Positions 25,039-37,838 of a stretch of 64,000 bases of DNA are shown here, piece after piece. A model generated the notes under the pieces. That model saw only the letters and a program-made list of their open reading frames with translations, was not told where the DNA came from and ran no database searches. The DNA lies in assembly GCF_000524195.1 (NCBI RefSeq), contig NW_020170393.1, positions 1,028,523 to 1,092,522 on the forward strand, in the 5' to 3' direction. Position 1 is the first letter of the stretch, and the number at the start of each line of letters is the position of its first letter. The translations under genes were made by a program, and so were the position numbers. Source of the DNA: Echinococcus granulosus (Eukaryota; Platyhelminthes; Cestoda; Cyclophyllidea; Taeniidae).

Positions 25039-25689
25039 TCTTACGAGCAGCGAGATGAACAAAGAGTGGGTTCAAACAACTTAATTACGCGATTAACAGG
25101 AAAACCTGCAAATGCTTTCAACCTAGCTAAATACCCCCCGCGATTATTTACGCACATTTTTCGTCCCTATTATTGATGTTTAAGTTATCTATTATGGTAA
25201 ATCAAAGCGATTTATCAAATGACGATAAAAGCCGAGAGGAGGAGGGTGGAACAAAATGAAGATGATCTCAGGTCTGCATTCCTACTAAATTTCTGACTCT
25301 TTCACTTAGTAAAACATAAAACTGAAGCAAATGGTAATTTAAGAGGCAGAGGGATATCATACACAATAAACAGAATGAAATAACCAAAAAAGGCTTAAAT
25401 TACCTAAACAAATCCGACAGATATTAGTTTTTCAATTGTCGAGATAATTATTTGCTATTTTAAATGCACTTATTCTTGTAACAAAGAGTCTTTTTTGACT
25501 TGAAATGTTCTGACCACTTGGAATGGATTTATATCATCATAAGTCAAGTGCCTAGACTCTTCTCCGAGTTCTTAACCCCTTGTACTATTAACGGGTATGC
25601 AGCAGTGGCGAACAGCATAGAAGGAGTTCCATGTGTAAAGACTGGTCTGCTGCCGTAAATAACCACGCGGTTCAACTAAATATGAAGCC

Positions 25690-25800
25690 GGTAAGTGCTA
25701 CCTTCCTTCTTTGGAGCATCATCTTTGGCACTCCGCTAGGCCGGACTCTTGCATTGATCGTAACATAGCAGCTGGTGCTTTAAAATCAACCACGAAGCAG
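25690..25800 (+). repeat. Fragment resembling the repeat-element interior
   Basis: Text such as TCATCTTTGGCACTCCGCT and the following CTCTTGCATTG resembles 59873-59915, the sequence just inside the 59688 repeat copy. Similarity is partial and judged by eye. Confidence 0.35.
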
Positions 25801-26594
25801 GAACGCTAGCCCTTGAATTTTTGCATGAGATGATGCAATTAATCCTGCATCACCAAGGCACCTCGATAACTCCATTCTGCTCGTTATCTCGTCTTGCTTG
25901 TGAGTTGTATTGGAAGAAGGGTGTACGGTGGATACATACTGCCAAAAATCAGACCGTACTCCTTGGTACGGCATCTCCCATGGCAATCGCTAGCCGTCAG
26001 AGTACTACCCCAAAAAACAGAGCCAGTTACTAAAAGATAAGATGTGAAATAGCTTCGTGGGGGTGGTTTTTCACATCCATTCCTCCCGGCCACTTTGTTT
26101 GCATTCTGGCGCTACCTAAGCGTTTGTCGTAGATCCCATTGGTCATGCGTCGTCTGTTTACGCACCTACCGTCTCTACACAGGCACAGTAGACAGCTTCA
26201 CCACAACGGGCATTTCCAAATGGTCTAAGTCTGGTGTGCTCTCAGATGTTAATATTATTCCTGTGGATTGGGATAATTGCCAGATGTACGCATCGCTTTA
26301 AATCTTTCTGTTATGCGTCCTTAAAGATTCACTCATCCGCTGTAGATATCATTCTTCTGTGAAAAAAATGCTAATGCATTTAGCTATTAAAATAATGAAA
26401 ATTGCTCCTCTGGATCAGATTTGCTTACCACTGCCTCCAACGTAATGCCCCAAGCCTTCGCTAAAGTCGTGATAAGCCAAAGTCTTATGGAAAAGCAATA
26501 TACAGACGGATTGGCAGGTTATTAGCATGTCCCACCAAGTCGCTAAAGTAACTGCTTAAAGCGTCGCGATGGATATGCAGACTCCAGCAATTAT

Positions 26595-26781
26595 GCCGGC
26601 TTCAGTCGCATAGAGGGGCACGGTCTTTCTTAAAGACTCTCGTTCGAAGTCTTCACCTTGCTAGGGTTCCAAAAGCCCTAGTGGTAAACAAGCAGGATCT
26701 CACAGACGTCCTCTCTGTAACTCAGATGTAAGAACCCCTTGATATGGGAGGACCTTCACCCCTTCCAGATACTTACATCGT
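26595..26781 (+). pseudogene. Decayed partial copy of the ARL4-like GTPase gene
   Basis: Matches 30841-31029 of the intact gene almost end to end (187 versus 189 nt) with many substitutions. It covers residues about 97-159, including the NKQD guanine-specificity motif region (AACAAGCAGGATCT). Shared landmarks include CGCATAGAGG, GGATCT.ACAGA and TCACCCCTTC. The matching frame soon meets a TAA, and small indels break it later. Sequence on both sides does not match the parent gene. The parent is intronless, so retrocopy and DNA duplication cannot be distinguished. Confidence 0.85.
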
Positions 26782-27440
26782 ACACTCGTGGCAGTGAACG
26801 AAACCTACCTTAAAGGACAACTTCCCTAATTTACACTGGTGGGCAATAAACCCTAGTGTGACCGAGAATATGTTCCAACTCCCAACAGAAGAGTTGAAAA
26901 TGACCTTAACCCTTGACAGCTACCCCAGTCCCACCCGTAAACCATCAGGAAGAGTTCGCACCGGATCGGTCTGCCACACCTGTACGAAGATATCAATTAT
27001 GTGAAATAGCGATGCCTTCTCCAATTCTCTTTTAGCTGGACAACCTTCAAATAGGCATGACTGGGCAGTTCTGAAGTGAGTACAACGTGCCAAGGAGAAA
27101 AAGAAGCCAAATCCTACTCCACAAAACTACATTTATTCCCAACCTTGATTAATCGACTGTGCTTTTAGACCAGTGTTCCTACAACTAGCTATGGACCCGC
27201 GTGATGTCTAGTAAATTCCTTCTTCCCTTAATACAATTCCTGAATAGGTCAAAACTTCAGATCTGGTGGAAATGCCAAGAGGAATCAGCGACGTTGCGGT
27301 CAGATACCTTCTCACTTGCATGGATATTCGATGACTAGCACTGCGGGCTAATGGGTGTTCTTCTGACAACAACGATCACGTTGTACTGGAAAGTTGACCA
27401 AAGGGGGAGCTGGGGAGGACGATCAAAAGAGAAGAGGATA

Positions 27441-27624
27441 TTTATAATACTCTGCTTGTTTATTAACTCTAGGGTTCGGTAACAGGCCACTTAGAACTCC
27501 ACCACTGTACCTCCGATAGGCGGCCTGGCTTCCGAACCAAGCCAGTAGCCGCATTTCTTACTGAACGTCGACAAAAAACATACTCCCCCTTAATTTATCT
27601 TCAGGGAAGTCTCAGAGCTCTACA
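27441..27624 (-). repeat. Dispersed LTR-like repeat, minus-strand copy
   Basis: The reverse complement begins TGTAGAGCTCTGAGACTTCC and ends near GTATTATAAA, matching the family start and end. The interior shares GCGGCTACTGGC and CTGTTACCGAACC with the family. Confidence 0.65.
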
Positions 27625-29447
27625 GTAGGATCGCTTTTAAAAGCTCAAAGGACCATTTCCTTCTGTACAAATAACTCACGACTAATGACGTCTGCTATTT
27701 CCAGTACAACTTCTTATCAGTTGTCTGTCCATGGCAAGTGATACTTTTCATCATACCAGAACGGAATTATTTGATCCTCGTGAAAAGTGAATATCATCTC
27801 TAAGGTACTTATTAAAATGTGTTGGTTTAAGTGAGGTCACCCGTATCATGATGGGATGGCAGGACACTTATCCGTGCTGACAACTGCCTGGGCAGTTAAT
27901 CTTTCCCTCATAAAGTTTGATGCCTACGAGACCACTGGCATAAAGTTGTGTACCCACAGATGGCATTACGCTTTAAAAAATAACTGCAAAAACTAAATGT
28001 TTATTCAAAAAGTAAGCTAGCTAACTGAAACGCCTTCACCTAGCGATGATTCCGACATCCTTGGGAGGACTCATACAATTTGTCATCTGCACAATCGGTT
28101 CAAACAACAAGTGGTTAGCCAAGAAACTAATATAAAGTGACCTCCAGACGGCATGACTAGTTGACATTCTTGTTGACGCTAGAACCTAATAGGCAGAGCC
28201 CAATGTGAAAAATGCATGTGGGTGCTACTACAAGAATTAGGATGACTACTCACTGACTCAAGCAAATGAAAGGAGTACCTTTATTTTCTCAAGGGCAAAA
28301 GCACCAACGGAGGAAGTGAATCAAGAGCTCCTCAAGGATGGAAGTACCTGTGTCGGAGATGTATGTTTGATCGGATTACTGACACACATGGATTTAATTT
28401 ATTCAGGGATGACGAGGCTCTACTAGGACGGATAATTTTTGCCCGCCGTACTGCTTACACAGCCTATTCCTTCAAAATGTCATCAAATCTCATCTTCAAT
28501 GCTTCCATTAGTGAAATCTATCCATCCATATTCTTCATGTGGGACACTAGGAATACAGACGACATTGTAATGACCTTTTATCTAATCGTTATAAAGCATT
28601 GAGTGCTACTGTAAGATTGCTCTATTAACAGCCTTAGCAAAATCCTAAACTTTACTATTTGGGCTTTGCTGACTTGATTGGCAAGCTCATAACAGCCTCC
28701 GGCACACAGACCCAACCACTTTACGCCACCTCAGGTAAGCCATTTGGAGTGAATTCTTCTTCCCATTTATAATCTCTCTCTTATCACCGTTATTGTTGTT
28801 AGTAAAATTGAATAAATACTATCAGCAAATAGAAAACACATGCCTATGCTGTGTAAACAAATGTAATGCATGCTCGTTAGAAGGTGTGGGTGGAGACGAT
28901 AGGTAGCGACGATCTTCTTGGTGAACTCGAACACCATTGGCCCCGCTGAGAAGGAGGAAAAGGACCCTGAACACGCCTAAATCATGACACCTCTGTACGC
29001 CTATTAGAACTTGTCCTCGGCCAACTTGTCCACCCTTTCCAAGGGTATGAACGCTGAGGAGGATGAGAGAATCACGGGACCTACTGTACTAATACAATTA
29101 GCGTTGTTATGATTTATGCGATGTTCACTTCGAAAAACTCCTCACAGAACCCTGAGTCTCGTACATCCTTAATAATAAATTATTTCCTCACAGCAAAGTA
29201 AGAAAACTAGTACGCATTAATGTGGGGGTATTAGCACAACCTCAGAAGTGATTATTAATTTTATCCTTTTTTTCTACATGTAAAGACTAGGAAACTGGAG
29301 GTGGGATTAAAATTAGTAGGGTATTCAGTATGTCCGGTTTACCTAAAACCCATAGGATTCCGCCACGCTCCCGTTGACTGTGGCTTGATTACCAACGTTC
29401 CTGTTAGGCAGTGTCAAAATGCTAGAGAGACAGCTAGCCTGCTATTA

Positions 29448-29636
29448 AGCATCCTGAATCTTCCTTGAAGACGAAAGAAGACATAGTATTCATGAGGACT
29501 ATGTATTACTGACGTATGGAAGGCCTGAGGAGATACTGGATTGGCCCAGTGATCATGCCATCCGGCAGGGGTACAATAGCGGAGCCCCTCAGTGGTCTGT
29601 TACCAAAACTGGGAGTTGAACAATCAATCAGCGTCG
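29448..29636 (+). repeat. Dispersed LTR-like repeat
   Basis: Contains CTTGAAGACGAAAGAAG near the start, TATTACTGACG in the middle and TTACCAAAACTGGGAGTTG near the end, in the family order. Termini are less clear than in other copies. Confidence 0.65.
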
Positions 29637-30552
29637 ATGAGATTTGGGAAGAACGTGTTCTAAAGTGCATTTCTTGACTGTAGAAACTTTTAAAATGGAC
29701 TTAAAATCTCCTTTTCTCATTTGGGTGACCTCGTCATTGACTGATTCCACCTCCCCTCTCCGACACGTTTACAATGTCATTGGTCGTGAGTCAGAGACAA
29801 GAACCCCCACTGAAATAAGTAATCAGAGATCGCAGAATGCGTAATAAATCATGCTGACAGAAGTCAACACACGTATTGTGTACGCTTTTAAAGCTCTGAA
29901 AATGCAGAAAGAACCTAGAATTCAATTAAACTCATTTCACAATTATCGCTTATCATCATTTCCGAAAAATGAAGCCAATTTCATAAATTGCGTGACAGAT
30001 AACCATGGCCAACTGAAAGGATGAGATGCACTCCCTGAAATTGTGATCACAGTTTTCACGATGCCTCTGACATCTTCACAGTTTTTCAAAACCTTGTCAC
30101 TAGGCTCACGCATGCTTGAGGCTCGCCTGTTGACAAACGCGACTCGCTAGCCTACGATAAGTGTGCAAAATGACATTGCAAGGAAACTGATTAGGTAGAA
30201 AACTCTTTAACAGGGTAAAATGCGCTTAAATTGAGGATAATTACACTGCTTAACTTTTGGCCAGCAGGTGAGTTGACAACTGGTGCCTATACTAGGCCAA
30301 TGAACATTTTAGTTGTGTTGGTCAGTTTGCACAATGACATTTGACCTGAGTTTCCTATAAGGAGTGCACACTCAAAATATATCTACACTATACTAAAAAG
30401 GTTGATGATTATCAGCAGGAAACTTGCACGGCATTACGCGCGCACCATTGCATAGCTGTTGTAGCCAATCACAACACGACCTTGAGGGTGCTTTAAATAT
30501 AAGCATCAACTCACTCACCAGGATGACATTCGCAACGCACAGGCACGTTGAA

Positions 30553-31248
30553 ATGGGTAATATTGTTGAAGCTGCCGGGAAGCTCCGTACCGGTCCCGAA
30601 CCCCAACGGGTTGTAATGCTTGGTCTTGATGCTGCAGGCAAATCAACCATTCTCTGTAGCATGAATTTGGGCAACAACACCACAGTGAAGCCCACCATCG
30701 GTTTCAATGTGGAGGAGGTCCGCATACCAGGAACACGGGTCTCCTTTGTGGTGTGGGACCTTGGAGGGCAGGAATCACTTCGCATAATCTGGCGCCAATA
30801 CCTTCAGGGCATCTCAGGCCTTGTCTTTGTGGTGGATTCCGCCGACGTCAGCCGCATAGAGGAGGCACGGTCTTGCTTACATGATCTCCTTCGGAATCCT
30901 CACCTTGCTGGAGTACCAATAGCTCTGGTGGCGAATAAGCAGGATCTTACAGATTCCCTCTCTGTAACCCAGGTGGAGGAACTCCTCGATATGGGAAGAC
31001 TTTCACCCCTTCGAAATCCTTACATCGTTCGACCGACCATTGCATTGAGCGGAGTGGGAGTCACACAACTCTTTGTTGACTTTGCCAAGTTGGTGAGGTT
31101 ACAGGAGAAGCGCTGGGCTACGTATACTCGTCGAAACTCCACAATGAGCTCCGCCTCCGATGAGTCCGGTATTCGCCGAAGTTGGAAGGCCCGATTGTCT
31201 GCACGCGTACCGCATATATTTAGACGCAGTGGTGAGACCTCGGTGTGA
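30553..31248 (+). CDS. ARF-like small GTPase (ARL4-like), intronless
   Basis: A membrane-recruited GTP-binding switch of the ARF/ARL family, 231 aa. The chosen ATG gives MGNIV, a glycine-2 N-myristoylation context; the in-frame ATG 10 codons earlier lacks it. Motifs: GLDAAGKST P-loop (residues 24-32), switch I PTIGFN (47-52), WDLGGQE (68-74) and NKQD (128-131). The G5 region reads ALSGVG instead of a canonical SA. ELLDMGRLS after NKQD resembles ARL4. The C-terminus is extended and basic (RRNSTMSS, then SWKARLSARV and IFRR), as in ARL4 proteins, whose tails bind membranes or carry nuclear signals. The P-loop has Ser where most family members have Thr. ARL4 genes are often intronless, which fits. 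ARL11/14-type assignment is possible. A decayed partial copy lies 4 kb upstream. Confidence 0.9.
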   Translation: MGNIVEAAGKLRTGPEPQRVVMLGLDAAGKSTILCSMNLGNNTTVKPTIGFNVEEVRIPGTRVSFVVWDLGGQESLRIIWRQYLQGISGLVFVVDSADVSRIEEARSCLHDLLRNPHLAGVPIALVANKQDLTDSLSVTQVEELLDMGRLSPLRNPYIVRPTIALSGVGVTQLFVDFAKLVRLQEKRWATYTRRNSTMSSASDESGIRRSWKARLSARVPHIFRRSGETSV

Positions 31249-34200
31249 AGTAGCCTCCGTGTTCATAACTCACATTTTATTCCTTTTTATCCGAGAGCAT
31301 TTAACCAGCCCCCTCCCCTTTCGGCATTTTTGTGCCTCCGTCTCACATCCGTTGTACACATGACATTTTTCAAGCTATATCTGAAATAACACACTTTAAC
31401 ATGAAATTATTTTCTTCCTAACTCCTCTACTGGCCTTGGTTATAAGGATAGCGAACCTTGTCACATAGTCTCATCGTGTAACCTGCCAGCTGGCATTGCT
31501 AGCCCACGCTGCAGTCTGGTAGGCCGCGTTGGCGTAGTGTAGTTTGCTGAAAGAAGTGCCTTGACTAGGTAAACCTTCATTCAGTTTTTTCAGGCCTAAA
31601 GGCAACGAAGAGGAAGAAAAAAAAGGCGGATAATACGTGGTAGAAGGAGGCGGTCTGCCAACTGCAGTCCATGCACCTAGCAACCACAACCCTCGACAGC
31701 TTACCAGGCAGAAGAGGTGAGATGCCTTTAACCTACGAATTGCCCATTGTAAGGAAGGTGAAAGTGGCTATAAAACTCTCGATGTTAATATACACAGTGA
31801 AATTTAATGAGAGCACTGAACTCGTTTTGGTTGCCTATGGTTCCGCTGTCCCCATTCACTCTCGCCTCCGCCTCTCATGAAACTTTTTTTGAATGACACG
31901 ATATTCTCAAGAGTCATCAATAACAAGGCCTCTTTCTGTGCCTATTCAATCTGAAGCACCAAAACTTTAAGGGCTGTCAAAGTATTTTCCACTTCATATG
32001 TGAATGCTGCCATGTAGGCGTCAGTAGTGCGGCACTTGTTGAGTGATTTTCCACTGCTCTACTGGCGAGGGTTCACCAGTACCCCGTGTGGGTCACACCT
32101 CTCTCAAATCGTGTATGAAAGCTAAAAAAAAGCAAATTTAGTCTTTAAAGTCAAATGGCATTGCAAATTGAGGAATGCTTTAGCAATTTGTTTTTATTTC
32201 AATACCACCGCTTGTGCAAGTGTGTTCTCAATGGTACCTTGAAATCTGAGGCGATAGCTTTGCCTTGTGTGGGATATTTCCGTCCCACGATCGTAAAACC
32301 GAGAAAATATGAGTTTCTTGTGAAAAGTGATTGCCTTTACAGTCGGCAAACTTATTTGTAAAACCTTGTAGAGAGAAATAAACCGGAGAAAATATCGTTA
32401 AAATGTCAATTGCTCCATACCCACAAAATGTCGAGATGCCGCTTTTCACCCTGCTGCCAGGATAAACGATAACCCAGGTTATTGGGATAAAAAGTGTGTT
32501 TAAGAGTGTACGAACCACTCAAAACCTAGACGACGATTAAGAGGACAATAGTCTACTCATGATATCATATTTTTTCCTCTTCCCAAACTTTTTATAACTA
32601 CCAACCCACCAAAATTGAATTTTCAATTTGATCAGAGGTACATTTTTCTCCCACGCATCTTTAGGTACCATGGTGTTTGAATTGAGCTGGGTTATTTTCA
32701 AGGGGCGGTGACTAGGGGCTGAGGGGGTGGGTTGGGGGCATTTGTGCCATCAAATGAGTAGTCATTGGTGAGGTGGTGGATCCAAGTTGCAACATCTTAG
32801 CTACAATGCTCACACACATTGTCACTCAACAAGTTGAGGTGAATTTGGTGTGCCCTGTGGTCATGCTCTCTACCTCGTTGTTGCAAGTTCTCGCAGTTGA
32901 GGAGCTGCATTTCGCAGCTTTTTTCCCACAAGCCTCCAACACGGTTAATCCAATCCAACGCCTCGTGGAGGTGCATGGGGTAGTGAAGGGCCTTGGACAG
33001 ACATGATTGCTTTAAATGACTTCCAACGAAATTCCGACTGGAGTAAGCGGTAAACTACAGTGATGCCAAACCGTAAAGGACTGGTAAGTACAAGAACGGT
33101 AGCACCTGGATGCGATCAGAATAAAGAGAGAATTTGGCCTAGACATGCCTACATAAACCACGATAAACATAACGATGTATGATTCCGGAATGATGCACTG
33201 GCCGCTCTGTGACGTGCATAGTTCAAAAGTCCAACTTCAAATGCCGACTCGGCTTTAATCCTGATGGCTCTGATAGCTAACCAGAGACGCGCACCTTCGG
33301 GCAATAAGACTGCAGACTACGAAAAACAATCCTCTCTCACGCAGCAGTCGAGTGATTGAAAGGATAAGCATGGCATTGATCACTTTTATTTCTCAGGGTG
33401 TTAGTACTCCTCTTTGGCTGACTAAAATAAGGTGGGCATGTGGCAACAGACAAAATTTCCCACATTGTATAACTTATGGACTTCACTTTTCATACTGGTG
33501 ATATTCGTGGGTGGAGTGTTGTAGCGTTACCAGTGTCTCGAGAGATTTAGTTTCTCCAAGAATAGTCACCTCTTATGCTTAAATGTCAATCAAATGAATG
33601 CTGTCGGAGGCGTTTTGCTTTTACAGTCATTATAAAGCATGCTCTGGCGCAAAAAAGACTTTCATACGTGTTATCAAGGCAAATAGCATTCCACCACTTT
33701 ATCAATGGGAGGATAAATTCAATACATTTGATTTTGTGAGTTTTCTGGAGTTACATCACCGAGGTTTTTCCGAAATGAATGTGAAACTATTTATGACATA
33801 CAGTTCCACCTTTGGAGCTTTTGAGTGTATAAATTTCACACACTGTCCAAGTAGTGCGACAGAACTCGCAGCTCATGGAATCGTTCTTACCTCTTAATAT
33901 TTTTTTTTGAACCCGGATTTTAGGAATTGTAAAATCAACGGATTATGCGTTGATGCAACAGGTCATGCTATTCCTTAGAAGAATCGGCGGCAATGGATCG
34001 CCTCCGGAAACCTCGAGTTCAAACCACCCTAGTAATTCTGAGACATCCACACAGCCAGGCTTCCTAACAAAAGAGCTGCTTTTAGGCGCTTCTTGACATC
34101 TATATGCCTCTTTTTCACTTGTATATGATCGCATAAGATGGATGAAAATCATCTACTTACTTTGTCAATCCAATAGGTAGCGTCATAATGGGGGCGGCAA

Positions 34201-36756
34201 ATCGAAAATTTTAGTACAGTAGTACTGCACTAACAATGCTTCGAACGTGCACTCCTTCTCTATTTTTGAGAAACTTTCTTCATCTGCTTGCTCACGCATA
34301 GGCACTCACTTGCTTATGTTCATCTGTTTACCCCTTTGTCTTGATCTGTTTTCTACTGCATATAAGTCTTGTGATAAAATTGGCGGCATGACTCTAAAGT
34401 ACACGACTTGTGAAAGGCAGGACATAAGTGTTTATGTCCCTTCTATGTCTTTGTTTTATACTTCTGGGCAATACTATCAAAAATATTCCCCTAATTAGAT
34501 ACTTGCCCAATACATTAATCACCTTTCAATCCAGGTTTTTGCTGTCCGTCCTAAAAAATCCATTTTGACAGATTGCCAATTACCTAATATTTTTAATGCC
34601 TTGTGAATGGAAATATGCTTTATTGGAAAGAGTTTAATCTTTGTTACTAAATGCTAGCATGTTTTAATTCTAGGGGGTGACATTGACACGCTCGATACCA
34701 GTCTCGGAGGGAAATCGACCACGATGTGAACTTAGATCTTATACAATTCTAAAATGACACAAACCTCCATTCCTTTTTGCTCAGTTCAAAAGTTAGCTAA
34801 TGTAGTTGTCTCTAGGCTAAGAGTAGTTAGTTCCCATCTTTTTGTTTTAAAATCCGTCAACCTGCATGTGACCCGGTTTGTTGAGACCAGTTGTCATCAA
34901 GTGACAAGAAACGCGTCCCTCTATGCCATTAGTGTACTGGGCTTAGGTAAGAAAATAGGAGGGTTACGTCTTTGTGAATGATGCAACAATTACCAAGGTC
35001 TCCCTAGCCCTATTCAAAATTTCAATGCTCTTGAAGTAGTGATTAGTCACTACTAAAAGGTTGACAAAAATTGCGCTATTAGAGTATCACCTAGATGTGC
35101 CCTCACACGACGTTAGGCGCTTATCCTGGCTTTACTAATACCCTACTAAAAGGATAAGCGAAATTACTGCGCCGGAGTTTCAACCGCGCCATGGAACTAC
35201 TCTCCCACCCCATAGAGGCCCAGTAATTGTTCAAGCAGGATTGATTTTGTGGGGTGTGCTTGCGGAAGAATTGCTATTTTTAGTAGAGCATCCTCTAACC
35301 GTCAAAAGAGCGGTCAGCTTTGTGGAAGTTCATGATTTAACAGGCAGGCTTTTGACGGAATTACTAATATTGAACGCAGCATTAATGCCAGGCAGCGCAG
35401 CTCATTTAAACTCAGCTGTAAACAACAGTCAGATCTAATGGAAAAATATGCCTACGCAAATGTTCACTTAGACAAATAGAGTGCTTTGTTTTTTAGCCTA
35501 TTTGGGGTTTCATTCCGGATAATAATACAAAACGAATGTCTCAACGATCCATGGTAAAACTAATGAAACAAATTATTATGCATGTAGCCAAAGCATTGTA
35601 TGTCTGGAAGCTCTAAGTTGTGGATGGAAGAAGCTTTGAGGGGAACTTAGGATTCAACATATTAGCTGCTATACAGATTGCGGAAAACACACTGAAAATA
35701 TTAAGTTTTATTCATCACGCGTCTGCACTTCGGGGATAAAAATGATTTTTTTAACACGAAATTCTGTTTGTGTTTCATTTAACGAGTAATGCGAAGAACA
35801 ACTTGGAGGTTCTTTGACATATTCAGTCTGTATGACCAGCTGCACAGAAGGAGGCTACTACTAATGGAAGCCAAAGCGCCACTAGCAAAGCCACGAATGC
35901 TCATTGTTGATGACTTTACTTAGTGGATCAATTTAGCACTACAAAGCCTCTTGATTTAGAAACAAGAGAAGCCATCATGATAGGGTGGGTCCATGTCCTC
36001 ATACTAAACTGTTTTGTCACGAAGCCTCCCCACAAAATACACGTTAAGCAAACTTTGAATTTTTCCATGAATACTTGATTTACTCATGGAAACTCCCAAA
36101 AAGCTGGTGACAAAGACGATTTTGTCATTATCAGTTATAAACGATGGCGCAGTGACTGGTTTTTGGTGGAAGTTAGTCTGCTTAGAAGAGTAACTGACTG
36201 CTAAGTTGGGAAAATATGAATTTTTACTTATTATTACCCCGTAGATTCATTAAAACGAATGTATACTGTACTTTAAGGGCAATTCTACTGGCGATCACGC
36301 GATTCTCTTCTTTAGGATGGCACGAGTTTTGAGAGCTTCAACAGTTTTAGAGGTCGAAAATTAGCCACACTTGTGCTGGTATCTTCTGTTCACCATATGC
36401 GAAGCCAAAAATAACTCCGTAATTAGTTATTTTAGAGCTGCACATGTACTAATCTGCAGTTGCGTTTCATCATCTTCCATTTCCAAAACGCTATTGCGAT
36501 TGTGTTAAGGTAATTACGGTGGGTGTTACAGTAGTGAACGTTAAGTGTCACATCCCTTTATAAAGGCGATAATAAGGCATTAATACTTCACACCTCATGT
36601 CCGGATCTCTTGATTTCCACCCCGTCTTCTATTATATGAGACGCTTAGACCTGCACTTAGGGACGATGAAACTTTGCCAGGAGATTTTAGATGTTTTGAA
36701 GGATTTGAGAAACAAAATTTATTTTTATCAGGTTCCTTTGAAAAATGAGACCATTA

Positions 36757-36958
36757 TGTAGCCCTCTAAGACCTCCCTGAAAAAGAAAGGAGGCACAACA
36801 ATTAAGCAGAATATGCATTACAGACAAAGAGGAGGACCGGGGGGCGGCGGCTACTTACATGGCCCAGGGACCAGACCGTCCATCGGAAGTACGTTGATGG
36901 AGCCCCAATTGCCCGCGCAACCAAAACAAACAACTAAACAAACAACCAAAGCATTACA
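36757..36958 (+). repeat. LTR-like repeat, left member of a pair
   Basis: Starts TGTAGCCCTCTAAGACCTCC and ends AAAGCATTACA, giving TGTA...TACA ends. About 200 bp. A same-orientation partner begins at about 37637. Confidence 0.7.
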
Positions 36959-37636
36959 TTTACCCACGATTCCTGCGTTACTGAGTTTACTCCCGATTCA
37001 TTCCCTATTAAGTGCCCAAAACAACGTGACCCAAGAGCAAATATTTGCCTACTACATCGTCCTTCACGAACCGGAGCGAAGGCTTCGGTAAATACATTAA
37101 CCCTAACGAACCGAACAAATACGTTGCCTTGTGTTTACTTATTACCTATTCTAGCAACAGCATTTTGATTTGCATAGGTTGTGACAAAGCAAATATATTA
37201 TCAACACTTAGACGTGGAAAGAGACTGAGAAGATTGCATATATTTGAATAGTTACTCCCCTCTCTTCGCTTTACATCGCACACATTGTAACGCTCACGAC
37301 TTCCATGGGCTCTTTTCCACTGGCAAGGAGGTGGAGGAGGTATCTCGGGTTCACGTAGTTGACATCTTCATACAGATACCATAGACAGCTCCAAAACAAA
37401 TCTTTCCAAACGGTTCACGTCTAGTGTCGCTTGCGTTCTTAGTATCATTCTCGTAGACCGCAAGACTAGGGTATTTGCCGAATGCAGGAGCCATTTTCAA
37501 CCCTTCGGTTGGGAGACATTAAAATTTTCCCATTCGCAGAATATACCCTTCTTTTGTTGATTGTAGGATTAGCATTGAGCAATAGAAACCCTTAAAGTTG
37601 CCCTTTAAGATAGGGTCCGCTTTCCACTTCCATTAA
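36959..37636 (+). mobile_element. Interior of a short element between two LTR-like repeats
   Basis: The right half (about 37360-37636) is clearly similar to 60230-60488, which lies before another copy of the repeat. Shared landmarks are TAGACAGCTCC, GGTTCACG, GCCATTTTCAACCCTTC versus GTCATTTTCAATCCTTC, and CCCATTCGCAGAATATA versus CCCATCCGCAGCATATA. It is too short for a full gag-pol and no intact reading frame is visible, so the element is non-autonomous or internally deleted. Confidence 0.6.
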
Positions 37637-37838
37637 TGCGGCACCCTGAGACTTCTCTGAAGACTAAAGAAGGCATAGTAGTACAACAGAAAATGCATTA
37701 CCGACACACATAAGGGTTAGGAAGCCATCAGCGTGGCACAGAGGATACGCCGCCCAGCGTAGGTTACAGAGGCGGAAACTTAAGCACCCCTCGAAATCAA
37801 AACGAAGGTTCAAACAAGCAATCCAAGTATTGCATACA
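37637..37838 (+). repeat. LTR-like repeat, right member of a pair
   Basis: Contains CTGAGACTTCTCTGAAGAC at the start, TGCATTACCGACAC in the middle and GGTTCAAACAAGCAATCC near the end, closing with TGCATACA. Same orientation as its partner 880 bp to the left. Confidence 0.7.

Larger units (their letters stand above)
25039..30552. other. Repeat-rich intergenic region FUBP to ARL4-like
   Basis: 5.5 kb between two divergently transcribed genes. It contains a partial ARL4-like pseudogene (26595-26781), two clear LTR-like repeat copies (27441-27624 minus, 29448-29636 plus) and a weaker fragment near 25690-25800. Short open frames here (for example 25821-26033 and 28363-28602) have no recognisable domain. 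The core promoter of the ARL4-like gene is probably at the right end, where TTTAAATATAAG occurs near 30492. Confidence 0.55.

Noticed and set aside
33598..33897. 99-codon plus-strand frame in the gene-poor region
   Set aside because: No domain or splice context; nothing links it to a gene.
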